Shown here: in pieces, positions 1-8,317 of the stretch
Layout: every line of letters starts with the position of its first letter
Position numbering within the stretch: position 1 is the stretch's first letter
Assembly (NCBI GenBank): GCA_021780935.1
Contig: JAJXXT010000046.1
Location: forward strand, 1 to 64,000
Length of the DNA stretch: 64,000 bases
Origin: Pseudomonadota bacterium
GTDB lineage: Bacteria > Pseudomonadota > Alphaproteobacteria > Acetobacterales > Acetobacteraceae
Direction of reading: 5' to 3'
Program-made: the position numbers and the translations under genes
Notes under the pieces: generated by a model
What the model saw: the letters and a program-made list of their open reading frames with translations, nothing else
Database searches by the model: none
Told to the model about the DNA's origin: nothing

Positions 1-545
1 GCGATCTCGTCCACCAGGCCGAGCTTCAGTGCCTCGTCGGCCGCCACCTGCCGGCCGCTGGTGGCGAGGTCGAGTGCCACCATGGCACCCGCCAGCCGTG
101 GCACACGCTGGGTGCCGCCTGCGCCGGGAATGAGCCCGATGCGCACCTCCGGCAGCCCGACGCGCGCATCGGGCGCCATCACACGCTCGTGGCAGGCAAG
201 CGCCAGCTCGAACCCGCCACCCAGCGCCGTGCCGTGCAGCGCCGCGACCACCGGCTTTCGGGCGTTCTCGATCTCGTCGAAGATGCTGGCGGAGGTCATG
301 GCCGGCGGCGGCGGCGGCGCATCGAACTCGCGGATATCGGCACCGGCGACGAAGGTGCGCCCGGCACCCGCGATCACCAGCGCGGCGATGCCCGGATCGG
401 CGAAAGCCGCCGCCAGCGCCTCGCGCAGTGCCAAGCGCACCGCGGTGGAGAGCGCGTTCACCGGCGGATGGTCGATCACCAGAATCGCCACGTCGCCGTG
501 CCGTTCGGTATGGACCGTGCCCGTGCCTGCGCTGCCCGTGGTCAT
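1..545 (-). CDS. Enoyl-CoA hydratase / 3-hydroxyacyl-CoA dehydrogenase, N-terminal part
   Basis: Partial gene: it starts at ATG 545 and runs off the left edge, leaving about 181 residues. The visible part is a crotonase domain. It has the substrate-pocket stretch AGRTFVAGADIREF, the oxyanion-hole and catalytic region GTALGGGFELALAC, and the second acid in LPEVRIGLIPGAGGTQR. The opening DHPPVNALSTAVR is typical of the long bifunctional FadJ/FadB-like proteins, in which the hydratase is fused to an NAD-dependent 3-hydroxyacyl-CoA dehydrogenase. The fusion is inferred because the second domain lies outside the window. Expected role: hydration of trans-2-enoyl-CoA in fatty-acid beta-oxidation, in the cytosol. 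A run of five prolines sits around residues 80-84. It could instead be a single-domain hydratase. Confidence 0.85.
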   Translation of the reverse strand, partial: MTTGSAGTGTVHTERHGDVAILVIDHPPVNALSTAVRLALREALAAAFADPGIAALVIAGAGRTFVAGADIREFDAPPPPPAMTSASIFDEIENARKPVVAALHGTALGGGFELALACHERVMAPDARVGLPEVRIGLIPGAGGTQRVPRLAGAMVALDLATSGRQVAADEALKLGLVDEI

Positions 546-594
546 GACGCCGCCTCCGTTGCTGCGCCGCCAGTTTGCGCGGCCGTGCCGCCCC

Positions 595-650
595 GTGAAA
601 GGGGGGGGCGTGAAAGGGGGGGCCGCGAAAGGGGGTCCGTGAAAGGGGGG
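595..650 (+). repeat. Four tandem GTGAAA + G-tract repeats
   Basis: Four imperfect copies of a 14-15 base unit, GTGAAA or GCGAAA followed by a G run, begin at 595, 610, 625 and 639. The G runs are 8, 7, 5 and 6 bases long. They lie in the 134-base space between two genes that both read on the minus strand, 50-105 bases upstream of the hydratase start. On the minus strand the array reads as C-tracts separated by TTTCAC. Four closely spaced G-runs could form a G-quadruplex on the plus strand, and homopolymer runs can slip in length. Function unknown. Confidence 0.9.
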
Positions 651-679
651 CGAAGAATGGGGATGGTGAAACGGGAGGC

Positions 680-2575
680 TCAGAACCCGAACATATGGTC
701 CATGGAGAACCGCCCGTCCTCGGTCATCAGCCCGTGATAGCCGAACAGGCGGCAAGTGGTGTCGCGCACCACCACAAAGCCACGCGGTCCCGCCGCATCG
801 ATCTGCGGGCGGGTGAACACCTCCTCCGCCACCACCAGCGCCGAGCCGGAGCACGGGATCGCAAGCGGCACCGTGGCCACCACACCGCCATCGCCGCCGG
901 TGAGCAGCAATTGCGTCTGCGAGGCCGCATGCCATGGCGCCGAGGCCGGGTAGATCAGCAGGGCGAAGCTGCGAGCTGCCGCCTCGCCCAGGCGCATCCC
1001 GAGCTTGAGGAAGAGCCGGGTGGAAAGCCCGGGCGGCGGGCCGGAATAGCTTTGCGGCTCGTCGCGCCAGGTCATCAGCGTGTTGAACACATGCGCGCCG
1101 AAGCTGCTTTCCGCCACGTGCGGTCCGTCGCGTGCCTCGGCGCGGACCAGCGCGTGCAGCCAGCCATCGGCGGCGCCGCCGATGCCCCGTTCATAGAGCA
1201 GCTCCGCATGGCCGCCGGCGGCCAGCGCGCCGTCCTCCAGCACCGTGTCGAGATCGATCGCGACGTCGTGGTCGCGCGCCAGCACGCCCAGCACGCGCGA
1301 GGCGGCGAGACGGCCGTCGGGCGCGAAGACATCGAGCCGCAGTGGCAGCGCGTCCTGGGTCGTGGCCATCGGCGTCGGCTGGATCAGGGTGCGGAAGCGC
1401 TGCCGCGGCAGCACGGGCAGCGGCAGCAGAAAGCCGCGCCCGAGGGCCGGCGGCAGGTCCAGGATCGCGGCGTCGGGGCGCAAATCGGCGCGCTCGACAT
1501 TCGGGTGCGCGATGCGCGTGCGCCCGGCGCGCACCACCTCGTAGCGCGGCCGCACCGTATGCCGCCCGGCCCGCATCTCGATCTGCGCCGGCCACGCGAC
1601 GCCCGGCAGCAGGGCCGCCATGTCCACGCCGACCGAGGCGAAGCCCGCAACCTCCGGCGCGTAGGGCACCGGCGCCTCGGCCCCCATCCGGTCGAAGGCG
1701 ATGGCGCCGGCGGGGATCGGCGTCGCGTGGCTGTTCTGCAGCCACAGCACCACCCGCTCGCCCGCCGCCGGTGCGGGAATGCCGGCATAGCGGTCGGCCG
1801 GCCAGGCATTGGCGTCGTGTGTGCAGGAGAGGCTCGCCTCGTTACCGGCGCCATAGGTGTCGAGCGCGTATTTCACCACGTCATGGCCGGCGGCCCCGAT
1901 CGCGTGCAGGAACAACTGGCCGGTGAACGGCCCGAGGCCGAAACGCGCCCGCACGGCCGCGCTGTCGATGGCAAACCCCGATGGCGGTACCGCCTCCTCC
2001 CAGGTCGCCAGCACGCGCCCGGCCGCATCCAACAGGCGCAGCCACAGCCGCACCGATGTCGCGCCGTATCCGGCCCAGTAGTTGGCCGAGACGAGGCGGG
2101 TGGAGAGCCCCTCCGCATCGCGGAAGAAGGCGAAATTGGTCGCGAAGTTGAGCCGGTCGAGATAGCGCGGCGCGGTCAGCATCGCGGCCGGCAGCTTCAC
2201 CGCGTCCAGCGTCGCGATGCGCGCGCCGGGCAGCAACTGGCGCAACTGGCCCACAAGCCTGCCGGCATCGAAGCTCGCGATCAGGATGTCCTCGGCGCCC
2301 ATGGTCACGAGATCGGTCAGTGCCTGGGCGCGATGCCCGGCGACGCTCTCGCCGACGCGCCGCACATCCTGGACGAAGACGCCGGCGATCGGGAACGGAG
2401 CCGGCGCTAGGGCCAGCAACGCCGGCGCGTAGCCCTCCGGATCGACCAGGGCGAGTCGGGTGTCGGCGAGCCGGCCTGCCAGCGCCGCCAGCGCCTCGGC
2501 GGCCAGCGGATGGGCAAGCGCCTTATACAGCACGTTGCCGCCGGCGCGCGCGTCGAAGGTTGCGATGTCGAGCAT
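680..2575 (-). CDS. Hypothetical protein, 631 residues, family not recognised
   Basis: I do not recognise this family. I chose the ATG at 2575 because it lies just beyond the stop of the upstream gene (2604); a longer frame would overlap that gene. The product is rich in Ala, Leu, Arg and Pro, with no obvious signal peptide, transmembrane helix or coiled coil. The first 190 residues alternate hydrophobic strands and helices (ALVDPEGY, AEDILIASFD, ARIATLDAVKL) and could be a Rossmann-like domain. The rest looks beta-rich, with tracts such as SANYWAGYGATSVRLWLRLL and RLFLKLGMRL. It follows the ELM1-type gene by 28 bases on the same strand, so the two are probably co-transcribed. That suggests a glycan or envelope role, but this is guilt by association only. 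Confidence 0.8.
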   Translation of the reverse strand: MLDIATFDARAGGNVLYKALAHPLAAEALAALAGRLADTRLALVDPEGYAPALLALAPAPFPIAGVFVQDVRRVGESVAGHRAQALTDLVTMGAEDILIASFDAGRLVGQLRQLLPGARIATLDAVKLPAAMLTAPRYLDRLNFATNFAFFRDAEGLSTRLVSANYWAGYGATSVRLWLRLLDAAGRVLATWEEAVPPSGFAIDSAAVRARFGLGPFTGQLFLHAIGAAGHDVVKYALDTYGAGNEASLSCTHDANAWPADRYAGIPAPAAGERVVLWLQNSHATPIPAGAIAFDRMGAEAPVPYAPEVAGFASVGVDMAALLPGVAWPAQIEMRAGRHTVRPRYEVVRAGRTRIAHPNVERADLRPDAAILDLPPALGRGFLLPLPVLPRQRFRTLIQPTPMATTQDALPLRLDVFAPDGRLAASRVLGVLARDHDVAIDLDTVLEDGALAAGGHAELLYERGIGGAADGWLHALVRAEARDGPHVAESSFGAHVFNTLMTWRDEPQSYSGPPPGLSTRLFLKLGMRLGEAAARSFALLIYPASAPWHAASQTQLLLTGGDGGVVATVPLAIPCSGSALVVAEEVFTRPQIDAAGPRGFVVVRDTTCRLFGYHGLMTEDGRFSMDHMFGF

Positions 2576-2603
2576 CGGCCGCTTCTCCCCTACCAACCCG
2601 AAC

Positions 2604-3527
2604 CTACCAGCCAAAACGCTGCCGCATTGCCTCGGCCGCCGCCGCCGTGTCATCGAGCGGCTCGACCGGCCAGAGGTCGAGCCGGCCGCGATAGGGCCGC
2701 ACCCGCCCCGCGTCGATCAAGCCCTGGGTGAAGGCGCGGATGCGGCGCGACTTGCCGGGCAGCCCGATCGTCATCACCGGCACCGACGTCGCCACCGCCT
2801 CGGAGACCATGGAAACGCTGTCTTCGGTCACCAGGATCGCGTCGGCGCAGGCGAGCATGCCGACATAGGGGTTGTCGCCGGTCATGTCCCAGACATCGGC
2901 GCCCTCGGGCCCCAGCACGCGGCGGAACACATCGCGTACATCGGGCGCGGTACGGCGCGACGGGGTCAGCGCCAGCCCCACCCTGTCCTCGCGCATCATG
3001 GTGCGCAGTTGGGTCGCGATCGCCTCGGCCACGGGCACATCGAGGCGGAAGCGCCCGTTGGAGCCGCCGACCAGCACCGCGACCAGCGGCCGCGGCAGAT
3101 GCGCCAGACGCGGCGCCCAGGCCGCGCGCGCGGCGGGCAGCAGCGGCGTCATGCCATGCAGCGCGGTGCGGGCGACGAAGACATTGCGCCCGGAAAGCCC
3201 GTCATGCGGCGCGGTGACGATGAGGTCGAAGCGTCGCGGGTCCATGCGGGGGTGCTGGATGATGACGCCGCGCGCCTGCCGGCGCAGGGACGCGAGCACG
3301 GCCGCCGCATTGCCGCCGCAGCCGATCAGCAGCTCGGGATAGGGCGGTGCGAGGCCGGCCACGCGTGCCGGCGCCGGCCACATCCGCGGCGCGATGGCCG
3401 ACCACGGAAAGCGCGGCGTGAACAGTTTTTCCTCCGCCGCGATGCCGGCGACCTCGGCGAGCCCCCGCGCCTGGCTTCGCAGCCCCCCGAGATCCTCACA
3501 CACCAACCAGCACGAAAGCGGATTCAT
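2604..3527 (-). CDS. ELM1/GtrOC1-family putative glycosyltransferase (mitochondrial-fission ELM1-like)
   Basis: A 307-residue protein matching the bacterial ELM1 family (formerly DUF1022), named after a plant mitochondrial fission factor but with a glycosyltransferase GT-B-like fold. Visible family motifs are WLVCEDLGGLRSQARGLAE at the N-terminus, IGCGGNAAAV near 90, VAVLVGGSNGRFRLD near 150, and the conserved TEDSVSMVSEA near 235, which resembles a nucleotide-sugar binding turn. The bacterial role is not established; an envelope sugar transfer is the usual guess. It is the first gene of a probable two-gene unit with the unrecognised 631-residue protein, and it is divergent from phaZ across 248 bases. 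Confidence 0.85.
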   Translation of the reverse strand: MNPLSCWLVCEDLGGLRSQARGLAEVAGIAAEEKLFTPRFPWSAIAPRMWPAPARVAGLAPPYPELLIGCGGNAAAVLASLRRQARGVIIQHPRMDPRRFDLIVTAPHDGLSGRNVFVARTALHGMTPLLPAARAAWAPRLAHLPRPLVAVLVGGSNGRFRLDVPVAEAIATQLRTMMREDRVGLALTPSRRTAPDVRDVFRRVLGPEGADVWDMTGDNPYVGMLACADAILVTEDSVSMVSEAVATSVPVMTIGLPGKSRRIRAFTQGLIDAGRVRPYRGRLDLWPVEPLDDTAAAAEAMRQRFGW

Positions 3528-3775
3528 GGTGGCGGCTGTTGCCGGTGGGGCGGCGGGGCGTCAAGGCACGCCCGGGCGCATCGCCGCGCCGGTTACCCCC
3601 CGAGCGCTCCGGAGCGCCGCCAGGCGCCGCGGAAGAGCGGCGGACAGAATCAGGACATTGCAACATTCCTGGCGGGCTGCTTTGCTTCAACCCTGAAGGA
3701 TTCGCCGATTGGTCGACACGTCTCGAAATTGCGTCACGGGGGCCCTGGCCCGGTCTCGGACCACCGGAGTCGCCG

Positions 3776-5029
3776 ATGCTTTATGACCTTTACCAGGCGC
3801 AGGCGCTGTGCCTCGCCCCATCGCGCCGTGTCGCCCGCTCCGCCGCGCGGTTGCTGGAGGATTTCGGCCAGGCGCCGGTGGCGGTTGGTCTGCGCCGGGC
3901 CGCGGCCTGGTGCGAGACCTATGGGCAGATCGGCACCACGCATGAGCGCCCGGGCTTCGGCATCGCCGAGGTCATGGTCGGTGGCCGGCCGCATCGCGTG
4001 GTCGAGGAAGTAACCACCGCGACCCCGTTCGCCCGCCTGCTGCATTTCCGCAAGCCGGACCTGGCCCGCCGGCCGCAGCCGCCGGTGCTGATCGTGGCGC
4101 CGATGTCCGGGCACTTCGCGACCCTGCTGCGCGGCACCGTGCGCACCATGCTGGCCGAGCATGATGTCTGGATCACCGACTGGGTCAACGCGCGCGACGT
4201 TCCGCTCGCCGCCGGACCCTTCGAGCTCGACGACTACACCGACCACGTGATCCGCTTTCTTGCCGCGATCGGCCCCGGCGTGCACGTGCTCGCCGTCTGC
4301 CAGCCGGCGCCCGCGGTGCTGGCCGCGACCGCGCTGATGGCGGAGGATGGCCACGAGGCGACGCCGCGCAGCATGACCCTGATGGCGGGCCCGATCGACA
4401 CCCGGGTCAACCCCACGCGGGTCAACCAGCTCGCGCAGGAGCATGCGATCGAGTGGTTCGAGCGCAAGATGATCACCAAGGTTCCCTGGCCGCATGCCGG
4501 GGTCGGCCGGCGGGTCTATCCCGGGTTCCTGCAGATCGGTGCCTTCATGTCGATGAATCTCGATCGGCACATGTCGGCGCAGATGGGCCAGTTCCGCGCC
4601 CTGGTGCGCGGCGACCAGGAGAGTGCGGCCTCGCATCGGCGCTTCTATGACGAATATCTCGCGGTGATGGACCTGCCGGCCGAGTTCTATCTCGGCACCG
4701 TCCGATCGGTGTTCCAGCAACACGACCTGCCGCGCGGCGCCATGACGCATCGCGGGCGGCGCGTCGATCCGGCCGCGATCCGCCGCACCTGGCTGCTGAC
4801 GGTCGAGGGCGAGCTCGACGATATCTGCGCCACGGGCCAGACCCTGGCGGCGCAGGATCTGTGCCGCCGGCTGCCGATGGCGATGAAGCGGCACCATCTG
4901 CAGGCCGGCGTCGGCCATTACGGCGTGTTCAACGGCCGCCGCTGGTCGCGCGACATCTACCCCCTGGTGCGCGCGATGATCGAGGCCGCGGGCAGCACCC
5001 GCCAGGGCCGCATCCCGGCGCCAGCGTAA
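3776..5029 (+). CDS. phaZ: Intracellular polyhydroxyalkanoate depolymerase
   Basis: A 417-residue alpha/beta hydrolase that breaks down stored poly-3-hydroxybutyrate granules. The nucleophile is a cysteine rather than serine: Cys175 in AVCQPAPAV, as in the PhaZa1 type. The other triad members are an aspartate in VEGELDD (348/349) and His381 in GVGHYGVF. The length is normal for the family. The ATG at 3776 gives the standard start MLYDLYQAQ; the frame stays open about 80 codons upstream, but that part has no family likeness. TGC-rich stretches at 3658-3665 and 3677-3685 in the upstream region recall PhaR-type sites but are weak. A phasin gene at 34 kb belongs to the same storage system. Confidence 0.93.
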   Translation: MLYDLYQAQALCLAPSRRVARSAARLLEDFGQAPVAVGLRRAAAWCETYGQIGTTHERPGFGIAEVMVGGRPHRVVEEVTTATPFARLLHFRKPDLARRPQPPVLIVAPMSGHFATLLRGTVRTMLAEHDVWITDWVNARDVPLAAGPFELDDYTDHVIRFLAAIGPGVHVLAVCQPAPAVLAATALMAEDGHEATPRSMTLMAGPIDTRVNPTRVNQLAQEHAIEWFERKMITKVPWPHAGVGRRVYPGFLQIGAFMSMNLDRHMSAQMGQFRALVRGDQESAASHRRFYDEYLAVMDLPAEFYLGTVRSVFQQHDLPRGAMTHRGRRVDPAAIRRTWLLTVEGELDDICATGQTLAAQDLCRRLPMAMKRHHLQAGVGHYGVFNGRRWSRDIYPLVRAMIEAAGSTRQGRIPAPA

Positions 5030-5071
5030 CGCGGGGTTGCGGTAAGCGGGGTTTCCGGGTGAGACAGAGGG

Positions 5072-6289
5072 GTGCCTGGTTTCGCGCACCATCTCTGGCG
5101 ACTGCTGCCGCGCGGCCCGCGCCGGCGTGCCGCCTTCGCTGTCGCCGCAACCCTGGCGCCCCGTCCGGCGCCGGATCCGCTGCGCCCGGCGACCGGCATC
5201 ATCGTCGCGGGCCATCTGCGCCAGGCGACCGGCCTCGCGGAGGCGACGCGGGTGCTGCGCGCCGCCCTGGCACGGACCGGCCTGCCGGTCTGGTCGGTCG
5301 ATCTCGACGCACCGGTGCTGCCGCCGTCGCTGCCGCCGGCCGCCCCGCTGCTGATCCACGTCAACCCGCCGCTGCTGCCGCTGGCGTTGCGCGCCTTGCC
5401 GGCGGGGGTGGTCGGGCAGCGCATGGTCATCGGCTACTGGGCGTGGGAGCTGACCAAGCCCTCACCGCTGTGGCGCCGGGGCACGGGGTTCGTCCACCGT
5501 GCCTGGACGCTGTCGCAGTTTTCCGCCGACGGCCTGGCGCCGCTCGGCGTGCCGGTGCGCGCGGTGCCGTTGCCGCTGGCGATGGTGCCGCCGCGCCCCT
5601 CGCCGCTGCGCCGCGCCGATTTCGGCCTGCCCGAGGATGCCGTGGTGACGCTCGTCTCGCTCAACCTCGCCTCGTCGCATGCGCGCAAGAATCCGGAGGC
5701 GGCGATCGCCGCGCACCGCGAGGCGTTCGGCGAGCGGCCGGATCGCATCCTGCTGCTCAAGATCACCAATCCCGACCATTTCCGCCGCGACATGGCGGTC
5801 CTGGCGGCGAAGGCGGACGGGCCCAACATCCGCGTGATGACGGAAACGCTGTCCACACCGGATACGCATGCGCTGACGCTCGCCTGCGACATGGTGATGT
5901 CGCTGCACCGCAGCGAGGGGTTTGGCCTGGTGCCGGCCGAGGCGATGCTGCTCGGCCGACCGGTCATCGCGACCGGCTGGTCGGGCAATCTCGAGTTCAT
6001 GGACGCCGAGAGCGCCGCCCTGGTCGGCTACAAGCTGGTGCCGGCGATCGACCCGCGCGGCGTCTACGAGGCACCGGGCGCGGTCTGGGCGGAGGCCGAT
6101 GTGCGGGAGGCCGCGCAGCATCTGCGGCGGCTGGCGGATGACCCGGCGGCGCGGGCCGAGCTGGCGGCGCGCGGGCAGGCGCATGCCGTCGCCTGCCTCG
6201 GGCCCGCGAAGCTTCGCGCGGCGCTGGACGAGATTGGCCTCGCGACCCCAGCCGACCGCCCAACCGCGCCCCCTGCCGGACGGGCGTGA
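5072..6289 (+). CDS. Glycosyltransferase, GT4 family
   Basis: A 405-residue GT-B glycosyltransferase. The C-terminal donor-binding half carries SLHRSEGFGLVPAEAMLLGRP, the E-x7-E motif of retaining GT4 enzymes, followed by VIATGWSGNLEFM. The N-terminal half contains VIGYWAWELTKP, seen in group-1 transferases of exopolysaccharide loci. It starts at GTG 5072 after an AGAGGG ribosome site, 42 bases after phaZ. Its last codon overlaps the next glycosyltransferase in a GTGA junction (6286-6289), so the two are translationally coupled. Donor and acceptor cannot be read from sequence; envelope or secreted glycan assembly is inferred. Confidence 0.88.
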   Translation: MPGFAHHLWRLLPRGPRRRAAFAVAATLAPRPAPDPLRPATGIIVAGHLRQATGLAEATRVLRAALARTGLPVWSVDLDAPVLPPSLPPAAPLLIHVNPPLLPLALRALPAGVVGQRMVIGYWAWELTKPSPLWRRGTGFVHRAWTLSQFSADGLAPLGVPVRAVPLPLAMVPPRPSPLRRADFGLPEDAVVTLVSLNLASSHARKNPEAAIAAHREAFGERPDRILLLKITNPDHFRRDMAVLAAKADGPNIRVMTETLSTPDTHALTLACDMVMSLHRSEGFGLVPAEAMLLGRPVIATGWSGNLEFMDAESAALVGYKLVPAIDPRGVYEAPGAVWAEADVREAAQHLRRLADDPAARAELAARGQAHAVACLGPAKLRAALDEIGLATPADRPTAPPAGRA

Positions 6290-7377
6290 GGGTTCTGGTC
6301 TGGCAATGGGGGCGGCGCGGCGCCGGCCCGCTCTGTGCGGCGGCCTTCGCGCGGGAGCTTGGGCGGGCGGGTGCCGAGACCACGCTGTTCCTCTCCGCGC
6401 AGTCGGAACTGATGCGGGCCGGCCTTGCCCCGCCGGGCACCTGGAGCGCGCCGACCTATGACGGGCTGGGCTCGCTGCTGACCCGCCTTGTGGCGGCGCC
6501 GTTTGCCGTCCGCGGCCTGGCACGACGGATCGCGGCCCTGCGGCCGGATGTGGCGCTTGGCGCGATGCCCGCGGCGCTCGATCTGCTGATGGCCGCGGGC
6601 CTGCGCCGTGCCGGCGTGCCCTTCGCCGTCACCCTCCATGACGCCGACCCGCATCACGGCGAGACCTGGCTGGTGCAGATGCGGCTGCAGCGGGCGCTGG
6701 CGCGCCGAGCCGATGCCGTGGTCGCGCTCAGCAGCCACGTGGCCGCGCGCCTCGCGCAACAGGGCCTGGCCGAGGGGTCGCGCCTCATTCGCGTCGCGCA
6801 TCCGCCTTTCGCGGCGAGGCCGGCGCCACCGCCCTTCGCGCATGGCGGGCCGGCGCGGCTGCTCTGCTTCGGCCGGCTGCTGCCCTACAAGGGGCTGGAC
6901 CTGCTGGCGGCGGCGATGCGCCTGGTGCCGCCGGGGACGGTGGAGCTGCGCGTCATCGGCGCCGGGCCGGAGGGGGCGGAACTGGCGGCGCTGCGGGCAC
7001 TGCCGGGGACGGCGGTGGAGAATCGCTGGGTGCCCGAGGCGGAAGTCGGCGCGCTGCTCGCCTGGGCGGATGCGCTGATCCTGCCCTATCGCGAGGCCAG
7101 CCAGAGCGGGGTCGCCGCCGCGGCGCTGGTGCATGGGCGCTTCGTCATCGCCACCCGTGTTGGCGGCATCGAGGAACAGCTCGCGGGGGAGGCGATGGCG
7201 CGGCTGGTGCAGCCGGACGCCGCTGCCATCGCCGAGGCCATCATCGGCTTCGCGGGGGAACGCCCGCAGGCCGCGGCGGCCACCACCGGCTACGACGTGG
7301 CACCGCTGCTCGCCGGGCTCACGCGGATCGCGCGCGGCGCAGCAGGCGCCGCCCCTCATGCGCCTGCCAGACGATGA
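6286..7377 (+). CDS. Glycosyltransferase, GT4 family
   Basis: A 363-residue GT-B glycosyltransferase starting at a GTG that overlaps the previous stop by four bases. The N-terminal half is a Rossmann-like acceptor domain (VLVWQWGRRGAG, ALRPDVALGAMP, AVTLHDADPHHGE). The C-terminal half has ARLLCFGRLLPYKGLDLL, a donor-domain start, then ADALILPYREASQSGVAAAAL. In that last motif the usual first glutamate region is the YREASQSG form found in many GT4 enzymes. The final 59 bases overlap the convergent HpnL-like gene. It probably adds one sugar in the same glycan as its upstream partner; substrate unknown. Confidence 0.87.
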   Translation: MRVLVWQWGRRGAGPLCAAAFARELGRAGAETTLFLSAQSELMRAGLAPPGTWSAPTYDGLGSLLTRLVAAPFAVRGLARRIAALRPDVALGAMPAALDLLMAAGLRRAGVPFAVTLHDADPHHGETWLVQMRLQRALARRADAVVALSSHVAARLAQQGLAEGSRLIRVAHPPFAARPAPPPFAHGGPARLLCFGRLLPYKGLDLLAAAMRLVPPGTVELRVIGAGPEGAELAALRALPGTAVENRWVPEAEVGALLAWADALILPYREASQSGVAAAALVHGRFVIATRVGGIEEQLAGEAMARLVQPDAAAIAEAIIGFAGERPQAAAATTGYDVAPLLAGLTRIARGAAGAAPHAPARR

Positions 7378-8233
7378 GGCCGGGGATGCCGACCACCAGT
7401 TCGCGCAGCCGCTTGATCATCGAGACCGCGATCGCGGCATCGGCCGGGATGCCGACGAGCTGCCCGACCAGCACGAACCCCGCCTCCTGAACGCCCAGCG
7501 CGCCAGGCACCGCGAACCCTGCCGAGCGCGCCACCATGCCGAGGATTTCGAGGATGAACGCGGCCCGCAGCGGCGCCGCGCTGCCCATGGCGAACAGCGC
7601 CACCCAGGTCTCCGCCGTGCCGAGCACCCAGGCCAGCAGGTGCCAGAGCCCGTTGCCGAGCAGCCGCCGGGGGGCGCGGTGCAGTGCCAGCAGCGCGTCG
7701 TGCAGACCCGGCAGGCCGAAGCGCTCGGCGAGGCGGAACAGGCCCAGGCGCTGGGCGACAAAAAGCCCGGCCAGACCCGCGAGCAGGACGACGAAACCCC
7801 AGGTCAGCGCCGCCGGTCGGCCAGCCCCGAGCAGGGCGAGAGCCACGAGCACCGGTGGTGCCATCGCGACCGACTCCATCATCACGTCGAGCGTGGTGGC
7901 CGCCGTTGCCTCGGTCAGGCTCACGCCGGACCGCGCCATCATCCGCACCGCGGCGACGCCGCCGCCGATTTGTGCCACCGGCAGCATGGCGTTGATCGCC
8001 TCGCGCACCCAGCGCAGCACCGCCATGCGCGCCTGGCCGGGCGCCCCCGGGCCGAGCAGCCGGCGCCAGGCGCGGCCGGACATGGTGAGCTGGACCGCAT
8101 GCACCGCGACGGCGATCGGGAGCGCCCAGGCCGCGCGCCAGACATCGGCGCCGATCTGCCGCGCGCCGAACCAGGCGACCAGGCCGGTCAGGGCTGCCGC
8201 GGCGAGCGCCATGAGGAGAAGCCGCCATTTCAT
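7319..8233 (-). CDS. HpnL-like / lysylphosphatidylglycerol-synthase-type integral membrane protein
   Basis: A 304-residue polytopic inner-membrane protein with about eight hydrophobic segments, beginning with LLLMALAAAALTGLVAWFG. It fits the family of LPG-synthase transmembrane domains without the catalytic cytosolic domain (flippase-like). Within it, it resembles the hopanoid-cluster protein HpnL: MLPVAQIGGGVAAVRMM and GFAVPGALGVQEAGFVLVG are characteristic stretches. HpnL is linked to hopanoid or lipid transport, but its biochemistry is unsettled. No other hopanoid gene is in the window. Its 3 prime end overlaps the convergent glycosyltransferase by 59 bases, with no terminator between them. 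It could also move a glycolipid made by the neighbouring glycosyltransferases. Confidence 0.75.
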   Translation of the reverse strand: MKWRLLLMALAAAALTGLVAWFGARQIGADVWRAAWALPIAVAVHAVQLTMSGRAWRRLLGPGAPGQARMAVLRWVREAINAMLPVAQIGGGVAAVRMMARSGVSLTEATAATTLDVMMESVAMAPPVLVALALLGAGRPAALTWGFVVLLAGLAGLFVAQRLGLFRLAERFGLPGLHDALLALHRAPRRLLGNGLWHLLAWVLGTAETWVALFAMGSAAPLRAAFILEILGMVARSAGFAVPGALGVQEAGFVLVGQLVGIPADAAIAVSMIKRLRELVVGIPGLIVWQAHEGRRLLRRARSA

Positions 8234-8317
8234 GGGGCGCGGTTTGCGCAGCCCCGCGTGCCGGCGTCAATCGCCCAGCCCGGTTGACCAGCCGTCGCCG
8301 CTCGGCAACACACCGGC

